Below the pieces are notes generated by a model. That model had not been told where the DNA came from and searched no databases. It saw only the letters and a program-made list of their open reading frames with translations. Below are positions 26,418 through 35,392 of a stretch of DNA of 54,422 nt, one piece after another. Both the position numbers and the translations under genes were made by a program. The DNA is taken from assembly GCA_029210325.1 (NCBI GenBank), contig JARGPU010000010.1, positions 1 to 54,422 of the forward strand. The letters are read 5' to 3'. Each line of letters opens with the position of its first letter. Position 1 is the stretch's first letter. This stretch comes from Alcanivoracaceae bacterium (lineage in GTDB: Bacteria; Pseudomonadota; Gammaproteobacteria; Pseudomonadales; Alcanivoracaceae).

Positions 26418-28928
26418 ATGTCTACACAGATCCGTTTAATCATTCCGGCGATGACCTGCGCTGGTTGCGCGCGCAAGGTTCGTGCCGCTCTGGAGCCGCT
26501 AGCCGGGGTGAGCGAGATAGCCATCGATACTGCCGCTAAAACAGTTGATTTGAATATCGATGGTGAAGACCCAACTGCGGTGATGATGGCGCTAGAGCAG
26601 GCCGGTTATCCGGCTGAAGCTGATTCGGGGACGGCTCCTGAAGCTTGCCGCATGAATGACCCTCTTCCTTCCGATCACCTTCCTGTGGATGGCATGCGGC
26701 TCGCCATTACTGGCGCGACATGTGCGAGTTGTGTTCGCAGCATAGAAACCGCGCTGTCGTCCGTGCCAGGTGTTGAGCAGGCCAGCATGAATCTGGCTGA
26801 TCACAGCGCTTATGTGCAAGGCGCGGCAAAACCCGAGCAGCTCATCGCCGCCATTGAAGCTGTTGGTTACGGGGCCTCAGTGGCAGCGGATGATGACTCT
26901 CTTGAACAGGAGCGTGAGCGCTCGGAGCAGAAGCTCTATCGTCGCCTGATCCGTGATACCTGGCTGGCACTGGGCCTCGGTGCTCCGCTGATGGCATGGA
27001 TGTTGTTTGGCGGCAGCATGATGGTGCATGCCGGAGGTATTAGTCAGCTGGTGTGGTTGTTGGTTGGCCTGTTAACGCTTGCTGTGCTGCTAGTTGCTGG
27101 CGGGCATTTCTTTGTCGGTGCCTGGAAGGCAGCCGTTCACCATAACGCCAATATGGATACGCTGATTGCGATTGGTACTGGTACTGCCTGGCTGTACTCC
27201 ATGGTGGCGGTGCTGGCGCCAGGGCTGCTGCCAGAACAAGCGAGGCATGTCTATTTCGAAGCCTCCGTGATGATTGTCGGCTTTATCAATATGGGACTGG
27301 CGCTAGAGTTGCGCGCCCGCGGTCGCTCTGGTCAGGCAATCAAGCGTCTGCTCGGCCTGCGAGCTACCACCGCACGACGGGTCGAAGATGATGGTAGCGA
27401 GGAGGATGTGGACATTGCACTGGTCATGACAGGCATGCGCTTGCGAGTCCGACCGGGTGAGAAAATTGCTGTCGATGGTGTGGTGGAAAGCGGATCTACT
27501 CTGGTGGATGAATCTATGCTGACGGGCGAGCCCATGCCGCTTAGTAAACAGGCTGGGGATATGCTTTCCGCTGGGACCATAAATCAGCAGGGCAGCCTGG
27601 TTTATCGGGCTACTCGGGTCGGCAAAGACACCGCGCTGGCGCAGATTATTGCTTTGGTAAAAAAGGCACAGGGTTCGCGCCCACCGATCGGTCGTCTGGC
27701 AGATCAGGTGTCCGCGGTTTTTGTCCCGGTGGTGATGCTGGTCGCCATTGGTGCCGCACTGGTTTGGTTTAATGTGGGGCCCGAGCCGCGCGCCAGTTAT
27801 GCCATGGTGGCACTGACCACGGTGCTGATTATTGCTTGTCCCTGTGCGCTTGGACTGGCAACGCCCATGTCGGTGATGGTCGGAGTGGGAAAGGCAGCGG
27901 AGTCGGGCATTCTTATCCGTCAGGGCGCAGCACTGCAAACAGCATCGGAGCTGACCACTATTGTTCTGGATAAAACCGGTACCGTTACCCAAGGAAAGCC
28001 ATCGGTTACCGAGCTATTCGGCTATGCCGATTGGTCACGGGATAGGGTGCTGGCATTGGCTGCGGCGCTGGAGAATGCGTCTGAACATCCTCTTGCCTTT
28101 GCGGTTCTTGAGGCCGCCAAAGAGCGAAGCCTGGCCGCTCTAGATGTGAGTGATTTCATCGCTGAAAATGGCAAAGGTGTACAGGCGAACTATCAGGGCG
28201 GTGTAGCAAGGATCGGCAATCTGCGCTGGCTGGCTGATCTGGGAATTGATGCAGACGCGGCCACGGCAGATGTGGCCGGGATTACTGAGCAGGCCGGTAC
28301 CCCTTTATTTCTGACCATGGATAAAACGCTGATCGGTGTGATTGGCGTGCGTGATCAGATTAAGCCTGATGCCCGCTCGGCAGTGGCGCGTATGCATGCC
28401 CGGGGCCTAAAGGTAGTGATGATCACTGGCGATGTTCGCAGTACTGCTGAGGCGATTGCCAAGCAAGCCGGTATTGAAGAGGTTATCGCTGAGGTTTTGC
28501 CTGCCGATAAGGCTTTGCATGTGCGCGGGTTGCGCGACAAGGGAGAACGGGTGGCCATGGTTGGCGATGGCATTAATGATGCGCCAGCCCTTGCCGAAGC
28601 CGACGTTGGATTTGCCATCGGCACGGGAACGGATGTGGCGATTGAAAGTGCCGGGATCACGCTGATGGGTGGGTCCTTGCATGGAGTGGTCGATGCTATT
28701 GCCGTGTCATCGGCTACGGTGCGCAATATTCGTCAGAATCTTGTTGGTGCATTTCTCTATAACGTGCTCGGTATTCCCGTGGCGGCGGGGCTGCTGTATC
28801 CACTCACCGGGATGATGTTTAGCCCAGTTATCGCCGGACTCGCCATGTCCCTGTCATCAGTTACAGTCGTATCCAATGCCAACCGGTTGAGGTTCTTTCA
28901 GGCGCGGCCCGCCAAGGAGGTGGTATGA
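26418..28928 (+). CDS. copA: Copper-exporting P1B-type ATPase with two metal-binding domains
   Basis: An 836-residue Cu(I) export pump of the inner membrane. Two N-terminal heavy-metal domains carry CAGC (Cys14/Cys17) and CASC (Cys102/Cys105); eight membrane helices follow, with the CPC metal site (Cys474, Cys476), the phosphorylated Asp518 in DKTGT, TGE in the actuator domain, HP in SEHPLA and the [10 protein letters not shown] hinge. The CPC plus YN and MSxS-type residues in helices 7-8 match copper rather than zinc specificity. GGAG precedes the ATG. The stop overlaps the next gene by four bases. No CueR-type regulator is adjacent. Confidence 0.96.
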   Translation: MSTQIRLIIPAMTCAGCARKVRAALEPLAGVSEIAIDTAAKTVDLNIDGEDPTAVMMALEQAGYPAEADSGTAPEACRMNDPLPSDHLPVDGMRLAITGATCASCVRSIETALSSVPGVEQASMNLADHSAYVQGAAKPEQLIAAIEAVGYGASVAADDDSLEQERERSEQKLYRRLIRDTWLALGLGAPLMAWMLFGGSMMVHAGGISQLVWLLVGLLTLAVLLVAGGHFFVGAWKAAVHHNANMDTLIAIGTGTAWLYSMVAVLAPGLLPEQARHVYFEASVMIVGFINMGLALELRARGRSGQAIKRLLGLRATTARRVEDDGSEEDVDIALVMTGMRLRVRPGEKIAVDGVVESGSTLVDESMLTGEPMPLSKQAGDMLSAGTINQQGSLVYRATRVGKDTALAQIIALVKKAQGSRPPIGRLADQVSAVFVPVVMLVAIGAALVWFNVGPEPRASYAMVALTTVLIIACPCALGLATPMSVMVGVGKAAESGILIRQGAALQTASELTTIVLDKTGTVTQGKPSVTELFGYADWSRDRVLALAAALENASEHPLAFAVLEAAKERSLAALDVSDFIAENGKGVQANYQGGVARIGNLRWLADLGIDADAATADVAGITEQAGTPLFLTMDKTLIGVIGVRDQIKPDARSAVARMHARGLKVVMITGDVRSTAEAIAKQAGIEEVIAEVLPADKALHVRGLRDKGERVAMVGDGINDAPALAEADVGFAIGTGTDVAIESAGITLMGGSLHGVVDAIAVSSATVRNIRQNLVGAFLYNVLGIPVAAGLLYPLTGMMFSPVIAGLAMSLSSVTVVSNANRLRFFQARPAKEVV

Positions 28929-29287
28929 CCAATGTGCTGGTAAATGCTGCAGGGTTGGCGGCAATGATGATGATTGTCTGGTGGTTCTGGCTATGGAAGC
29001 CGAGCAACGCAGCCAATACTAAAGCCGGGGTGATCGATATACGGGTTGCCAACGGTACTTACAGTCCGGCCCTGATTGATAGTCCAGCGGGGCAGCCTCT
29101 AACTCTTCGTGTGTTGCGTGAGGATGCCAGCCCTTGTGCGGAGTACCTGATCGTTGATGGCCTTGGCGTTAATGAGGCATTGCCGATTGACCGCCGACAC
29201 GACATAGAGCTTCCGGTAATGCAGCCAGGTGAATATCGTTTTCATTGCCAGATGAACATGTATCAGGGTGTCTTGAGGATACGTTAA
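28925..29287 (+). CDS. Membrane-anchored cupredoxin-domain protein
   Basis: A 120-residue protein translationally coupled to copA (ATGA overlap). A single N-terminal membrane anchor (about residues 5-24, rich in Met and Trp) is followed by a periplasmic cupredoxin fold. Likely copper ligands are the Cys in ASPCAEY and the Cys/Met cluster in FHCQMNMY near the C-terminus, the pattern seen in cupredoxins linked to CopA. It probably receives or buffers Cu delivered by the pump. The role is inferred from family and coupling. Confidence 0.85.
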   Translation: MTNVLVNAAGLAAMMMIVWWFWLWKPSNAANTKAGVIDIRVANGTYSPALIDSPAGQPLTLRVLREDASPCAEYLIVDGLGVNEALPIDRRHDIELPVMQPGEYRFHCQMNMYQGVLRIR

Positions 29288-29294
29288 GTAGATT

Positions 29295-30320
29295 ATGATT
29301 ACTCAGCGGCAAGTTTGGCGTACCCCGAAAGCAGGCAGTTTGAACAGCCTGGCACTGCAGAGTGAATCACTGTCTGAGTTAGACGCCCGTGCTGTGCGGG
29401 TACAGGTGACAGCCGTAGGGTTGAACTTTGCTGATATTTTTGCCCTGACAGGTCTTTATTCCGCCACGCCTGAAGGCAGCTTTATTCCGGGGCTTGAGTA
29501 CGCGGGTGAGATCGTTGCTATCGGCCAGAGCGTGGAAGGCTTTTGTGTCGGTGACCGGGTAATGGGCCTGACCCGCTTCGGTGGCTATGCCACGGTAATT
29601 GATAGTCCTGAAGAGTATGTTCACCTGATTCCATCGGACTGGGATGATGCTCAGGGAGCAGCCTTTCTGGCACAGACACTAACTGCTTGGTATGCGTTGA
29701 AAGCGCTCGGTGATATTCAGCCGGGACATCAGGTGTTGATTCATAGCGCGGCGGGCGGAGTCGGTTTGCAGGCCATGCGATTGGCCCGCGCCGTCGGTGC
29801 TATTCCGGTGGGTAGTGTTGGCTCAGCAGATAAGCTGGAGTTATTGCGCTCCGAGGGGTTCACCGACGTGCTGGTGCGTGAGCGGTCCTTTTCCTCACAG
29901 CTACAACGGCAGGGACGACGTTTTGATTTGGTGCTGGATGCCATTGGCGGGGAGGTGCAGCTGGCCAGCTTTGCTGCCCTTGAGCCAATGGGGCGCCTGG
30001 TTGTCTTTGGGGCTGCGGAGTTTACTCCCACTGGTAGCCGCCCGAATTATTTAAGCGCTATTTGGAAGTTTCTGCGTCGGCCACGGTATGACGTCATGTC
30101 GATGATCAGTGAGAACAGGTCTGTACTGGCTTTTAATTTGATCTGGCTATGGCAACGGCAGCAGCGCATGCATGCCCTGCTCGATGAGCTGCAGAAGATT
30201 GACTTGCCGCCACCATATGTGGGGCACCAATTCCCGTTCTCCGGTGCGCATAAGGCCTTGGATTATCTTCGTTCCGGGAAAAGTACAGGCAAGGTGGTAT
30301 TAAGGGTTGGCCTTTCATAG
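29295..30320 (+). CDS. Zinc-independent MDR quinone oxidoreductase/enoyl reductase-like protein
   Basis: A 341-residue medium-chain dehydrogenase/reductase. GLNFADIFALTGLY and PGLEYAGEIVAIG mark the GroES-like domain, and the nucleotide-binding fold shows HSAAGGVGLQA, an NADPH-type motif. The cysteines for zinc are absent, placing it with quinone oxidoreductases (QOR/VAT-1-like) that reduce quinones or enones. It starts 7 bases after the cupredoxin stop, so probably belongs to the copA operon; quinone reduction could help against copper-linked redox stress, but that is inference. Confidence 0.87.
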   Translation: MITQRQVWRTPKAGSLNSLALQSESLSELDARAVRVQVTAVGLNFADIFALTGLYSATPEGSFIPGLEYAGEIVAIGQSVEGFCVGDRVMGLTRFGGYATVIDSPEEYVHLIPSDWDDAQGAAFLAQTLTAWYALKALGDIQPGHQVLIHSAAGGVGLQAMRLARAVGAIPVGSVGSADKLELLRSEGFTDVLVRERSFSSQLQRQGRRFDLVLDAIGGEVQLASFAALEPMGRLVVFGAAEFTPTGSRPNYLSAIWKFLRRPRYDVMSMISENRSVLAFNLIWLWQRQQRMHALLDELQKIDLPPPYVGHQFPFSGAHKALDYLRSGKSTGKVVLRVGLS

Positions 30321-30321
30321 T

Positions 30322-30338
30322 TTTAAGGTTGTTTTAAG
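30322..30338 (+). promoter_or_regulatory. PmrA/BasR-type box upstream of eptA
   Basis: TTTAAG-N5-TTTAAG is a direct repeat with 11-base periodicity, matching the PmrA response-regulator consensus YTTAAK-N5-YTTAAK. It ends 44 bases before the chosen eptA start and could overlap a -35 region, with TCGAAT (30349-30354) as possible -10. This points to activation by a PmrAB-like system encoded elsewhere. Confidence 0.65.
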
Positions 30339-30382
30339 ACAAGTCTGGTCGAATGCAAAGCAGATTGGCTAGAGAATGTATC

Positions 30383-32047
30383 ATGTGTTTCCGGCAAGGT
30401 TACTTGAGCATCTTGTCACGTAAGGCGGTATCTCCCTATGTGATGGTTTTGCTGCTAGCAGTGTGGTTGGCAGTGTTCGGTAATATGCCGCTTTGGCGGT
30501 CGCTGGCCGATGTTGCTGCGCCAGCTTGGCAGCAGAACCTGTGGTTGGCCGGCTTTGCGCTACTGCTGGTTGAGATCAGTTCCTTTGTTTTTATTCTGGT
30601 GGCGTGGCCTCACCTGTTTAAGCCTTTGGCAACGGTACTGCTGCTGGCAGCCGGGTTCGCCAGCTATTTTATGACGACCTACGGCACGGTCATTGACCCG
30701 GGCATGGTGACTAATGTTTTCGATACCGATATGGCTGAAGCCATGGACCTGCTCTCTTGGTCAATGATTCAGTCGGTGGCGATAGTGTCACTTCTGCCCA
30801 TATGGTTTCTTTGGTCTAGGCCTCTTCAATGGAAACCGGCGCTCAGTCAGGCTGGGTATAATGTGGTTGCTGCCTCAGTGGTTCTGGTGATGATTGTCCT
30901 GACGGCGCTTCCTTTCTACCAAGGCCTTACCTCGGTGATGCGCAGTCACCCTGATTTCCGCTATCAACTCAATCCGGCTAGTAGTGTCTACTCAACTGGC
31001 TTTGTTATTCATCACAGGTGGTTCGCCGGCCCGAAGGAGTTTCATCAGGTTGCAACTGATGCCCATCTCGGCATTGATGTTGAAGCTCTCCCATCCTTAA
31101 TGGTGCTGGTGGTAGGGGAAACCGCCAGGGCAGATCATTTTTCTTTGGCGGGCTATTCTCGTCAGACCAATCCGGTGATGGAGTACTGGCAAGCTAAAGA
31201 AGATCTGCTCTACTTCTCGGCTGTTAGCTCCTGTGGTACATCGACCGCTTCGTCTCTGCCTTGCATGTTTTCTCCCCTGGGGCGCAGTAGTGGAGGCGAT
31301 AGCCATGCAGGAGAGTATGAGAGTCTTCTGGATGTATTGCAGCGTGCAGGCGTGTCAGTGTTGTGGCTGGATAATCAGTCAGGGTGTAAGGGCGTGTGTG
31401 ACCGAGTTCAGTCCGTGAAGCACAAAGATCTTTGTGACCAGGATGAATGCAAAGATGAGGTAATGCTGGAAAATCTGAAGTCTTTGCACAAAGGTGACAG
31501 CCCAGAAGCGGAGCCAAAGAAGACTTTGGTGGTTATGCATCAGATTGGTAGTCACGGGCCTGCCTATTACAAGCGAACAGCGCCGGAGTACAAAAAGTTT
31601 CTTCCAGAATGCACCAGCAATGTACTTTCTGACTGTGATAATCAGGAGGTAATTAATGCTTATGATAATACGATCTTTTATACCGATTACTTTCTCGGTC
31701 AGGTCTTGGAGTATCTAAAAGGGCTTGCCGATGCAGGTCGTGTTAGCACTTCGATGCTTTACGTGTCGGATCACGGAGAATCCCTCGGCGAAAGTGGACT
31801 CTACCTCCATGGCCTTCCGTTTTCTTTGGCTCCATCGACCCAGACTCATGTTCCAATGATGATTTGGTTATCTGGGCAAGAAGCGATGCAGGGGGGATTT
31901 AATATGGATTGCCTGAAGCGACATCGTGACGAAAAGCTGAGCCATGACCACCTTTTTCACTCACTTCTTGGCTTTTTGGATGTGTCCACATCCGAGTATC
32001 AGGAAGACATGGATCTATTTTTTCCATGTCGTTCTGGCTCTATGTAG
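30383..32047 (+). CDS. eptA: Lipid A phosphoethanolamine transferase
   Basis: A 554-residue inner-membrane enzyme that moves phosphoethanolamine from phosphatidylethanolamine to lipid A, lowering surface charge and polymyxin binding. Five N-terminal membrane helices precede a periplasmic sulfatase-like domain with Glu246 (VGETARAD), the nucleophile Thr286 (SCGTSTASSLPCMF) and Asp463/His464 (SDHGESLGE). Several cysteine pairs, as in EptA and MCR, suggest disulfides. I prefer ATG 30383 (AGAGA upstream) over ATG 30353, which lies inside the probable -10. It is preceded by a PmrA-type box and converges on ybeD. Confidence 0.94.
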   Translation: MCFRQGYLSILSRKAVSPYVMVLLLAVWLAVFGNMPLWRSLADVAAPAWQQNLWLAGFALLLVEISSFVFILVAWPHLFKPLATVLLLAAGFASYFMTTYGTVIDPGMVTNVFDTDMAEAMDLLSWSMIQSVAIVSLLPIWFLWSRPLQWKPALSQAGYNVVAASVVLVMIVLTALPFYQGLTSVMRSHPDFRYQLNPASSVYSTGFVIHHRWFAGPKEFHQVATDAHLGIDVEALPSLMVLVVGETARADHFSLAGYSRQTNPVMEYWQAKEDLLYFSAVSSCGTSTASSLPCMFSPLGRSSGGDSHAGEYESLLDVLQRAGVSVLWLDNQSGCKGVCDRVQSVKHKDLCDQDECKDEVMLENLKSLHKGDSPEAEPKKTLVVMHQIGSHGPAYYKRTAPEYKKFLPECTSNVLSDCDNQEVINAYDNTIFYTDYFLGQVLEYLKGLADAGRVSTSMLYVSDHGESLGESGLYLHGLPFSLAPSTQTHVPMMIWLSGQEAMQGGFNMDCLKRHRDEKLSHDHLFHSLLGFLDVSTSEYQEDMDLFFPCRSGSM

Positions 32048-32064
32048 CCAGCCAGTGCGCGGAG

Positions 32065-32334
32065 TCAAAAGACCACCTTAACGTGGCTGCAGGCGTTAAG
32101 CTCCGCATAGATGCTAGTGACATGGTCGCGGTGCTGGACAGTGATACGGGCGTTAACCGAGATATAGTTTCCCTTTGCACTGGGTTTCACAGAGAGGTGT
32201 GCATTTGGGTCAAAGTCCTCCAGATGCTGGCTAAGGATGGCGACCACGGCTTGCTCAAGCGGGCTGTCCGCTGCCCCCATTACTTTCAAGGTCATTTCGT
32301 GGGGGAATTCCCACAGGTCTTCGTTAATGGTCAT
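32065..32334 (-). CDS. ybeD: YbeD family (DUF493) protein
   Basis: An 89-residue protein matching the YbeD fold (ferredoxin-like/ACT-resembling): WEFPHEMTLKVMG at the start and VHVxxx-like KVVF at the end. Function is not firmly known; the gene usually lies between dacA and lipB, as here on the dacA side. It follows the D-amino acid aminotransferase gene by 50 bases on the same strand. Confidence 0.92.
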   Translation of the reverse strand: MTINEDLWEFPHEMTLKVMGAADSPLEQAVVAILSQHLEDFDPNAHLSVKPSAKGNYISVNARITVQHRDHVTSIYAELNACSHVKVVF

Positions 32335-32384
32335 GGGATGCCTCGCCAGCTTGGTAGTTTGCTATATGGAGCCTGTTGACCAGA

Positions 32385-33248
32385 TTACAAGCCACACAGG
32401 CGCCGCTTGTAATCGACATAATGGCGCGCCATCTGCTTCCAAAGTGGTCCCGGCTTGCCATCCCCAAGGGTGTGCCCGTTCAGGCGGGTAACCGGCACCA
32501 CTTCTTTGGTAGAGCTGGACAGCCAGATTTCATCAGCGCTGCGCAGTTCGGCCTCGGTGACTTCCCGTTCCTCAATCAGCATATTGTGCTGCTGAGCCAG
32601 TTCGACCACCAGATCACGAGTAATGCCTGGCAGGATCAAGTGGCTTTTAGGCGGGGTGATTATCAGGCCGTCCTTAACGATAAAGAAGTTGCTGGCGGAG
32701 CCCTCCGTGGCGAAACCGTCACGAATCAGGATCGCTTCAGCGGCCCCCTCGGCCACGGCTTGCTGACGCATCAGGATGTTGGCTAGCAGGGCCACGCTTT
32801 TGATGTCGCAGCGGCTCCAGCGAATGTCATCCAGGGTGATCACCGTAACGCCTTGTGCGGTATCCGGCATATCAGCGGCTGGGGTGGCGATATGTCCGGT
32901 CATGGCGAAAACTGTTGGTGCTACTGGCGGGTTTGGAAAAGCATGATCACGTTTTGTTGTAGCGCCACGGGTAACTTGTAGGTAGGTATAGATGTTACCG
33001 CCGCCATTTCGCTGGATCAGTTCCTCGAAAAGCCCAGTCCACTCGTCAGCCGAGTGTGGATTGGTAATTTCAATGGCTGCCAGAGAGTGGTCCAGACGCT
33101 GCAAGTGCTTATCCAGACGAAATAGTTTTCCAGCGTAGGCCGGGATGACTTCATAGACGCCATCGGCGAACAGAAAGCCACGATCAAGAGGTGAAATACG
33201 GGCCTGCTCAAGAGGCACAAACTGTCCGTTAAGGTAGGCAATGGCCAT
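32385..33248 (-). CDS. dat: D-amino acid aminotransferase, PLP fold type IV
   Basis: A 287-residue class IV aminotransferase starting at ATG 33248 (AGAGGC upstream); a longer frame would run into dacA. The PLP lysine is in DIKSVALLAN, the phosphate-cup glutamate region is ATEGSASNFF, and FADGVYEV near the N-terminus is typical of Dat. It converts 2-oxoacids to D-amino acids, notably D-alanine and D-glutamate for peptidoglycan. Its position directly after dacA supports the wall role; 4-amino-4-deoxychorismate lyase or branched-chain transaminase are less likely by sequence. Confidence 0.9.
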   Translation of the reverse strand: MAIAYLNGQFVPLEQARISPLDRGFLFADGVYEVIPAYAGKLFRLDKHLQRLDHSLAAIEITNPHSADEWTGLFEELIQRNGGGNIYTYLQVTRGATTKRDHAFPNPPVAPTVFAMTGHIATPAADMPDTAQGVTVITLDDIRWSRCDIKSVALLANILMRQQAVAEGAAEAILIRDGFATEGSASNFFIVKDGLIITPPKSHLILPGITRDLVVELAQQHNMLIEEREVTEAELRSADEIWLSSSTKEVVPVTRLNGHTLGDGKPGPLWKQMARHYVDYKRRLCGL

Positions 33249-33277
33249 TTGTGCCTCTTGATTAGAGTGAGCAGAAA

Positions 33278-34432
33278 TCAGAACAGGCCGGCAAAAAACA
33301 GGCGGATGCGGTGCCACAGGCGCGTGAAAAATCCAGCCTGCTCCACATCGTTCAGAGCCACAAGCGGACGGTCCAGTAATACCTCACCATCGAGGCTGAC
33401 AACCACACTGCCAAGTGTCTCGCCCTTGCTGATCGGGGCGCGAATTTCAGGACTGACCTTCATCTCGGCTTTTAATCGTTGTTGGCTATTGCGAGGAATG
33501 GTCATCACCAGATCATTTACCGGGCCGATCGCCAGTTTGTCTTTTTTACCCATCCAGACTTGTACTTCAGATAGCGCATCGCCAGCGCTGTAGGCATGGT
33601 AGGTTTCGAAGAACCGGAATCCCCAGGTCAGCAGCTTTTGGGTCTCGACCGCCCGGGATTGCTCCGAGCTGGTGCCCATCACTACACTGATCAGTCGCTG
33701 GTCACCCTGTTTCCCGGATGCCACCAGGCAATAGCCTGCTTCTTCCGTATGACCGGTTTTCAGGCCGTCAACCTTGTCATCCCGCCATAGCAGCAGATTG
33801 CGATTTTGCTGGGTGATATTGTTGTAGGTGAAGCTTTTTTCAGAATAGAGCGGGTAGTGCTCTGGATAGTCATTGATAATGGCCAGCGCCAAAAGTGCCA
33901 TGTCGCGAGCACTGCTGTAGTGATCATCTGCTGGCAGGCCAGTGGCATTGCGGAAGTTGGAGTTGGCCATGTTGAGGCGTTCCGCATGACGGTTCATCAG
34001 GTCGGCGAAGGCGTCTTCGCTGCCGGCAATGTGCTCTGCAATGGCGACACTGGCGTCGTTTCCAGAGACGATAATAATGCCCTTGAGAAGTTCATGCAGG
34101 TTTACCCGAGTGCCTTCGCGAATAAACATGCGTGAGCCGCCGGTTCGCCATGCCTTGACGCTTACTAATACCTCATCTGTCAGGGAAATATTGCCGCGCT
34201 CCAGTTCGTGATCGGCGACATAGGAGGTCATCATTTTAGTCAGGCTGGCGGGGGGCAGGCGCTCATCCGCATTGTGAGCCACAAGCACGTGACCGCTGGC
34301 AGCATCGATCAGAATGTAGCCGCTGGCCGCGATCTGCGGTGCACGGGCGATCAGTGATTCTGCACTGGCACTGAGCGGCAGTAGCAGGGCGGTCATCAGG
34401 GTAACAAGCCGTGGAAGTCGGAGCTGTGTCAT
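33278..34432 (-). CDS. dacA: D-alanyl-D-alanine carboxypeptidase (PBP5/6 type)
   Basis: A 384-residue precursor with a signal peptide cleaved after ASA-E (about residue 25). Penicillin-binding motifs are SLTK (Ser63/Lys66), SGN in IVSGNDAS and KTG in DGLKTGHTE. The C-terminus ends in an amphipathic helix (LWHRIRLFFAGLF) that anchors PBP5 to the outer face of the inner membrane. It trims pentapeptides. It begins 111 bases after rlpA in a minus-strand wall-gene cluster, with dat 29 bases downstream. Confidence 0.96.
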   Translation of the reverse strand: MTQLRLPRLVTLMTALLLPLSASAESLIARAPQIAASGYILIDAASGHVLVAHNADERLPPASLTKMMTSYVADHELERGNISLTDEVLVSVKAWRTGGSRMFIREGTRVNLHELLKGIIIVSGNDASVAIAEHIAGSEDAFADLMNRHAERLNMANSNFRNATGLPADDHYSSARDMALLALAIINDYPEHYPLYSEKSFTYNNITQQNRNLLLWRDDKVDGLKTGHTEEAGYCLVASGKQGDQRLISVVMGTSSEQSRAVETQKLLTWGFRFFETYHAYSAGDALSEVQVWMGKKDKLAIGPVNDLVMTIPRNSQQRLKAEMKVSPEIRAPISKGETLGSVVVSLDGEVLLDRPLVALNDVEQAGFFTRLWHRIRLFFAGLF

Positions 34433-34482
34433 GATTTTCTCGCATTGCAGGGCACTGAATTAGCGCCATTTGACCGCGTTGG

Positions 34483-34497
34483 CGGGAATAATTCCCG
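34483..34497. repeat. 15-bp perfect palindrome upstream of dacA
   Basis: CGGGAAT-A-ATTCCCG lies 50 bases before the dacA start, in the rlpA-dacA gap. It may be an operator or a small hairpin. Confidence 0.3.
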
Positions 34498-34543
34498 TTA
34501 CGGGCGCAGGTTGTGCGCATTCTAGGCCGCGGGGATAGAAATG

Positions 34544-35392
34544 TCAGGGGGCGACGGCGTTAACTGGCGATGGGTAGCCCGCGCCAGTTAGCGACTGACG
34601 GGCGGCAAGTCTGTCCTGCTCATTTGCAAAAGGGCCAATCCATACCCGGTACATGTCGTTGCGGGTGTGAATCGTTACCGGCCAGGAGAACCGGCTGCTT
34701 AGATCCGTGACAAGCTTTATCGCACTATCCTGCTGACTGAAGGCGCCGGCTTGCAGGAACAGGGCGCCGGAGGCGTCAGGTGGAGGGCTGCTACTGGCGG
34801 CAACCACGCTCTGGGTCTGATTGGCAGGTTCTGTGCTGAGAGCTTCCACTCTTACCCGCCCAGTACCGCGTTGGTCGATATCCAGCTTCACTGCCGCAGC
34901 CCAGGAAAGATCAATCACTCGGTCCGGGTGAAACGGGCCGCGATCATTCACTCGCACAATGGTGCTTTTGCCGTTGTCCAGGTTGGTGACCCTCGCCCAG
35001 GTCGGCAATGGCAGGGTCTTGTGGGCTGCGCTCAACTGGTACATGTCATAGGTTTCACCGCTGGAGGTGCGGTGGCCATGAAACTTGGCGCCGTACCAGG
35101 AGGCGATGCCATCCTCGGTATACCCGGCTGACGACTCCATCACTTGGTAGCTCACCCCCCAAACCCGATAGGTTGGGCCATTGCCGTAACGGCTGCGGGG
35201 CTCATGCTGTGGGGTAGGCTGTGGCAATTGCTGCATCCGCATTCGATCTGCCTGCGGTGCATGGTCTTGTTGAATGCTGTAGCGGTCACTACCCGGTGCG
35301 CCGTTGTCCTGTGCGCTCGACCCGTGCGGCGTATAAGGCGACGTTTGGCAGCCTGCCACTAGCAGGCAGGCAAGTGACAGCAGCTTTTTCAT
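34544..35392 (-). CDS. rlpA: Septal ring lytic transglycosylase RlpA lipoprotein
   Basis: A 282-residue outer-membrane lipoprotein; the lipobox LVAGC puts the lipidated Cys at 15. The double-psi beta-barrel domain (about 95-185) contains GIASWYGAKFHG and VNDRGPFHPDRVIDLS, the catalytic region for cleaving naked glycan strands. A C-terminal SPOR domain (about 205-280) binds septal denuded peptidoglycan. Its ATG overlaps the mltB stop by one base (TAATG), so the two are translationally coupled. Confidence 0.96.
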   Translation of the reverse strand: MKKLLSLACLLVAGCQTSPYTPHGSSAQDNGAPGSDRYSIQQDHAPQADRMRMQQLPQPTPQHEPRSRYGNGPTYRVWGVSYQVMESSAGYTEDGIASWYGAKFHGHRTSSGETYDMYQLSAAHKTLPLPTWARVTNLDNGKSTIVRVNDRGPFHPDRVIDLSWAAAVKLDIDQRGTGRVRVEALSTEPANQTQSVVAASSSPPPDASGALFLQAGAFSQQDSAIKLVTDLSSRFSWPVTIHTRNDMYRVWIGPFANEQDRLAARQSLTGAGYPSPVNAVAP

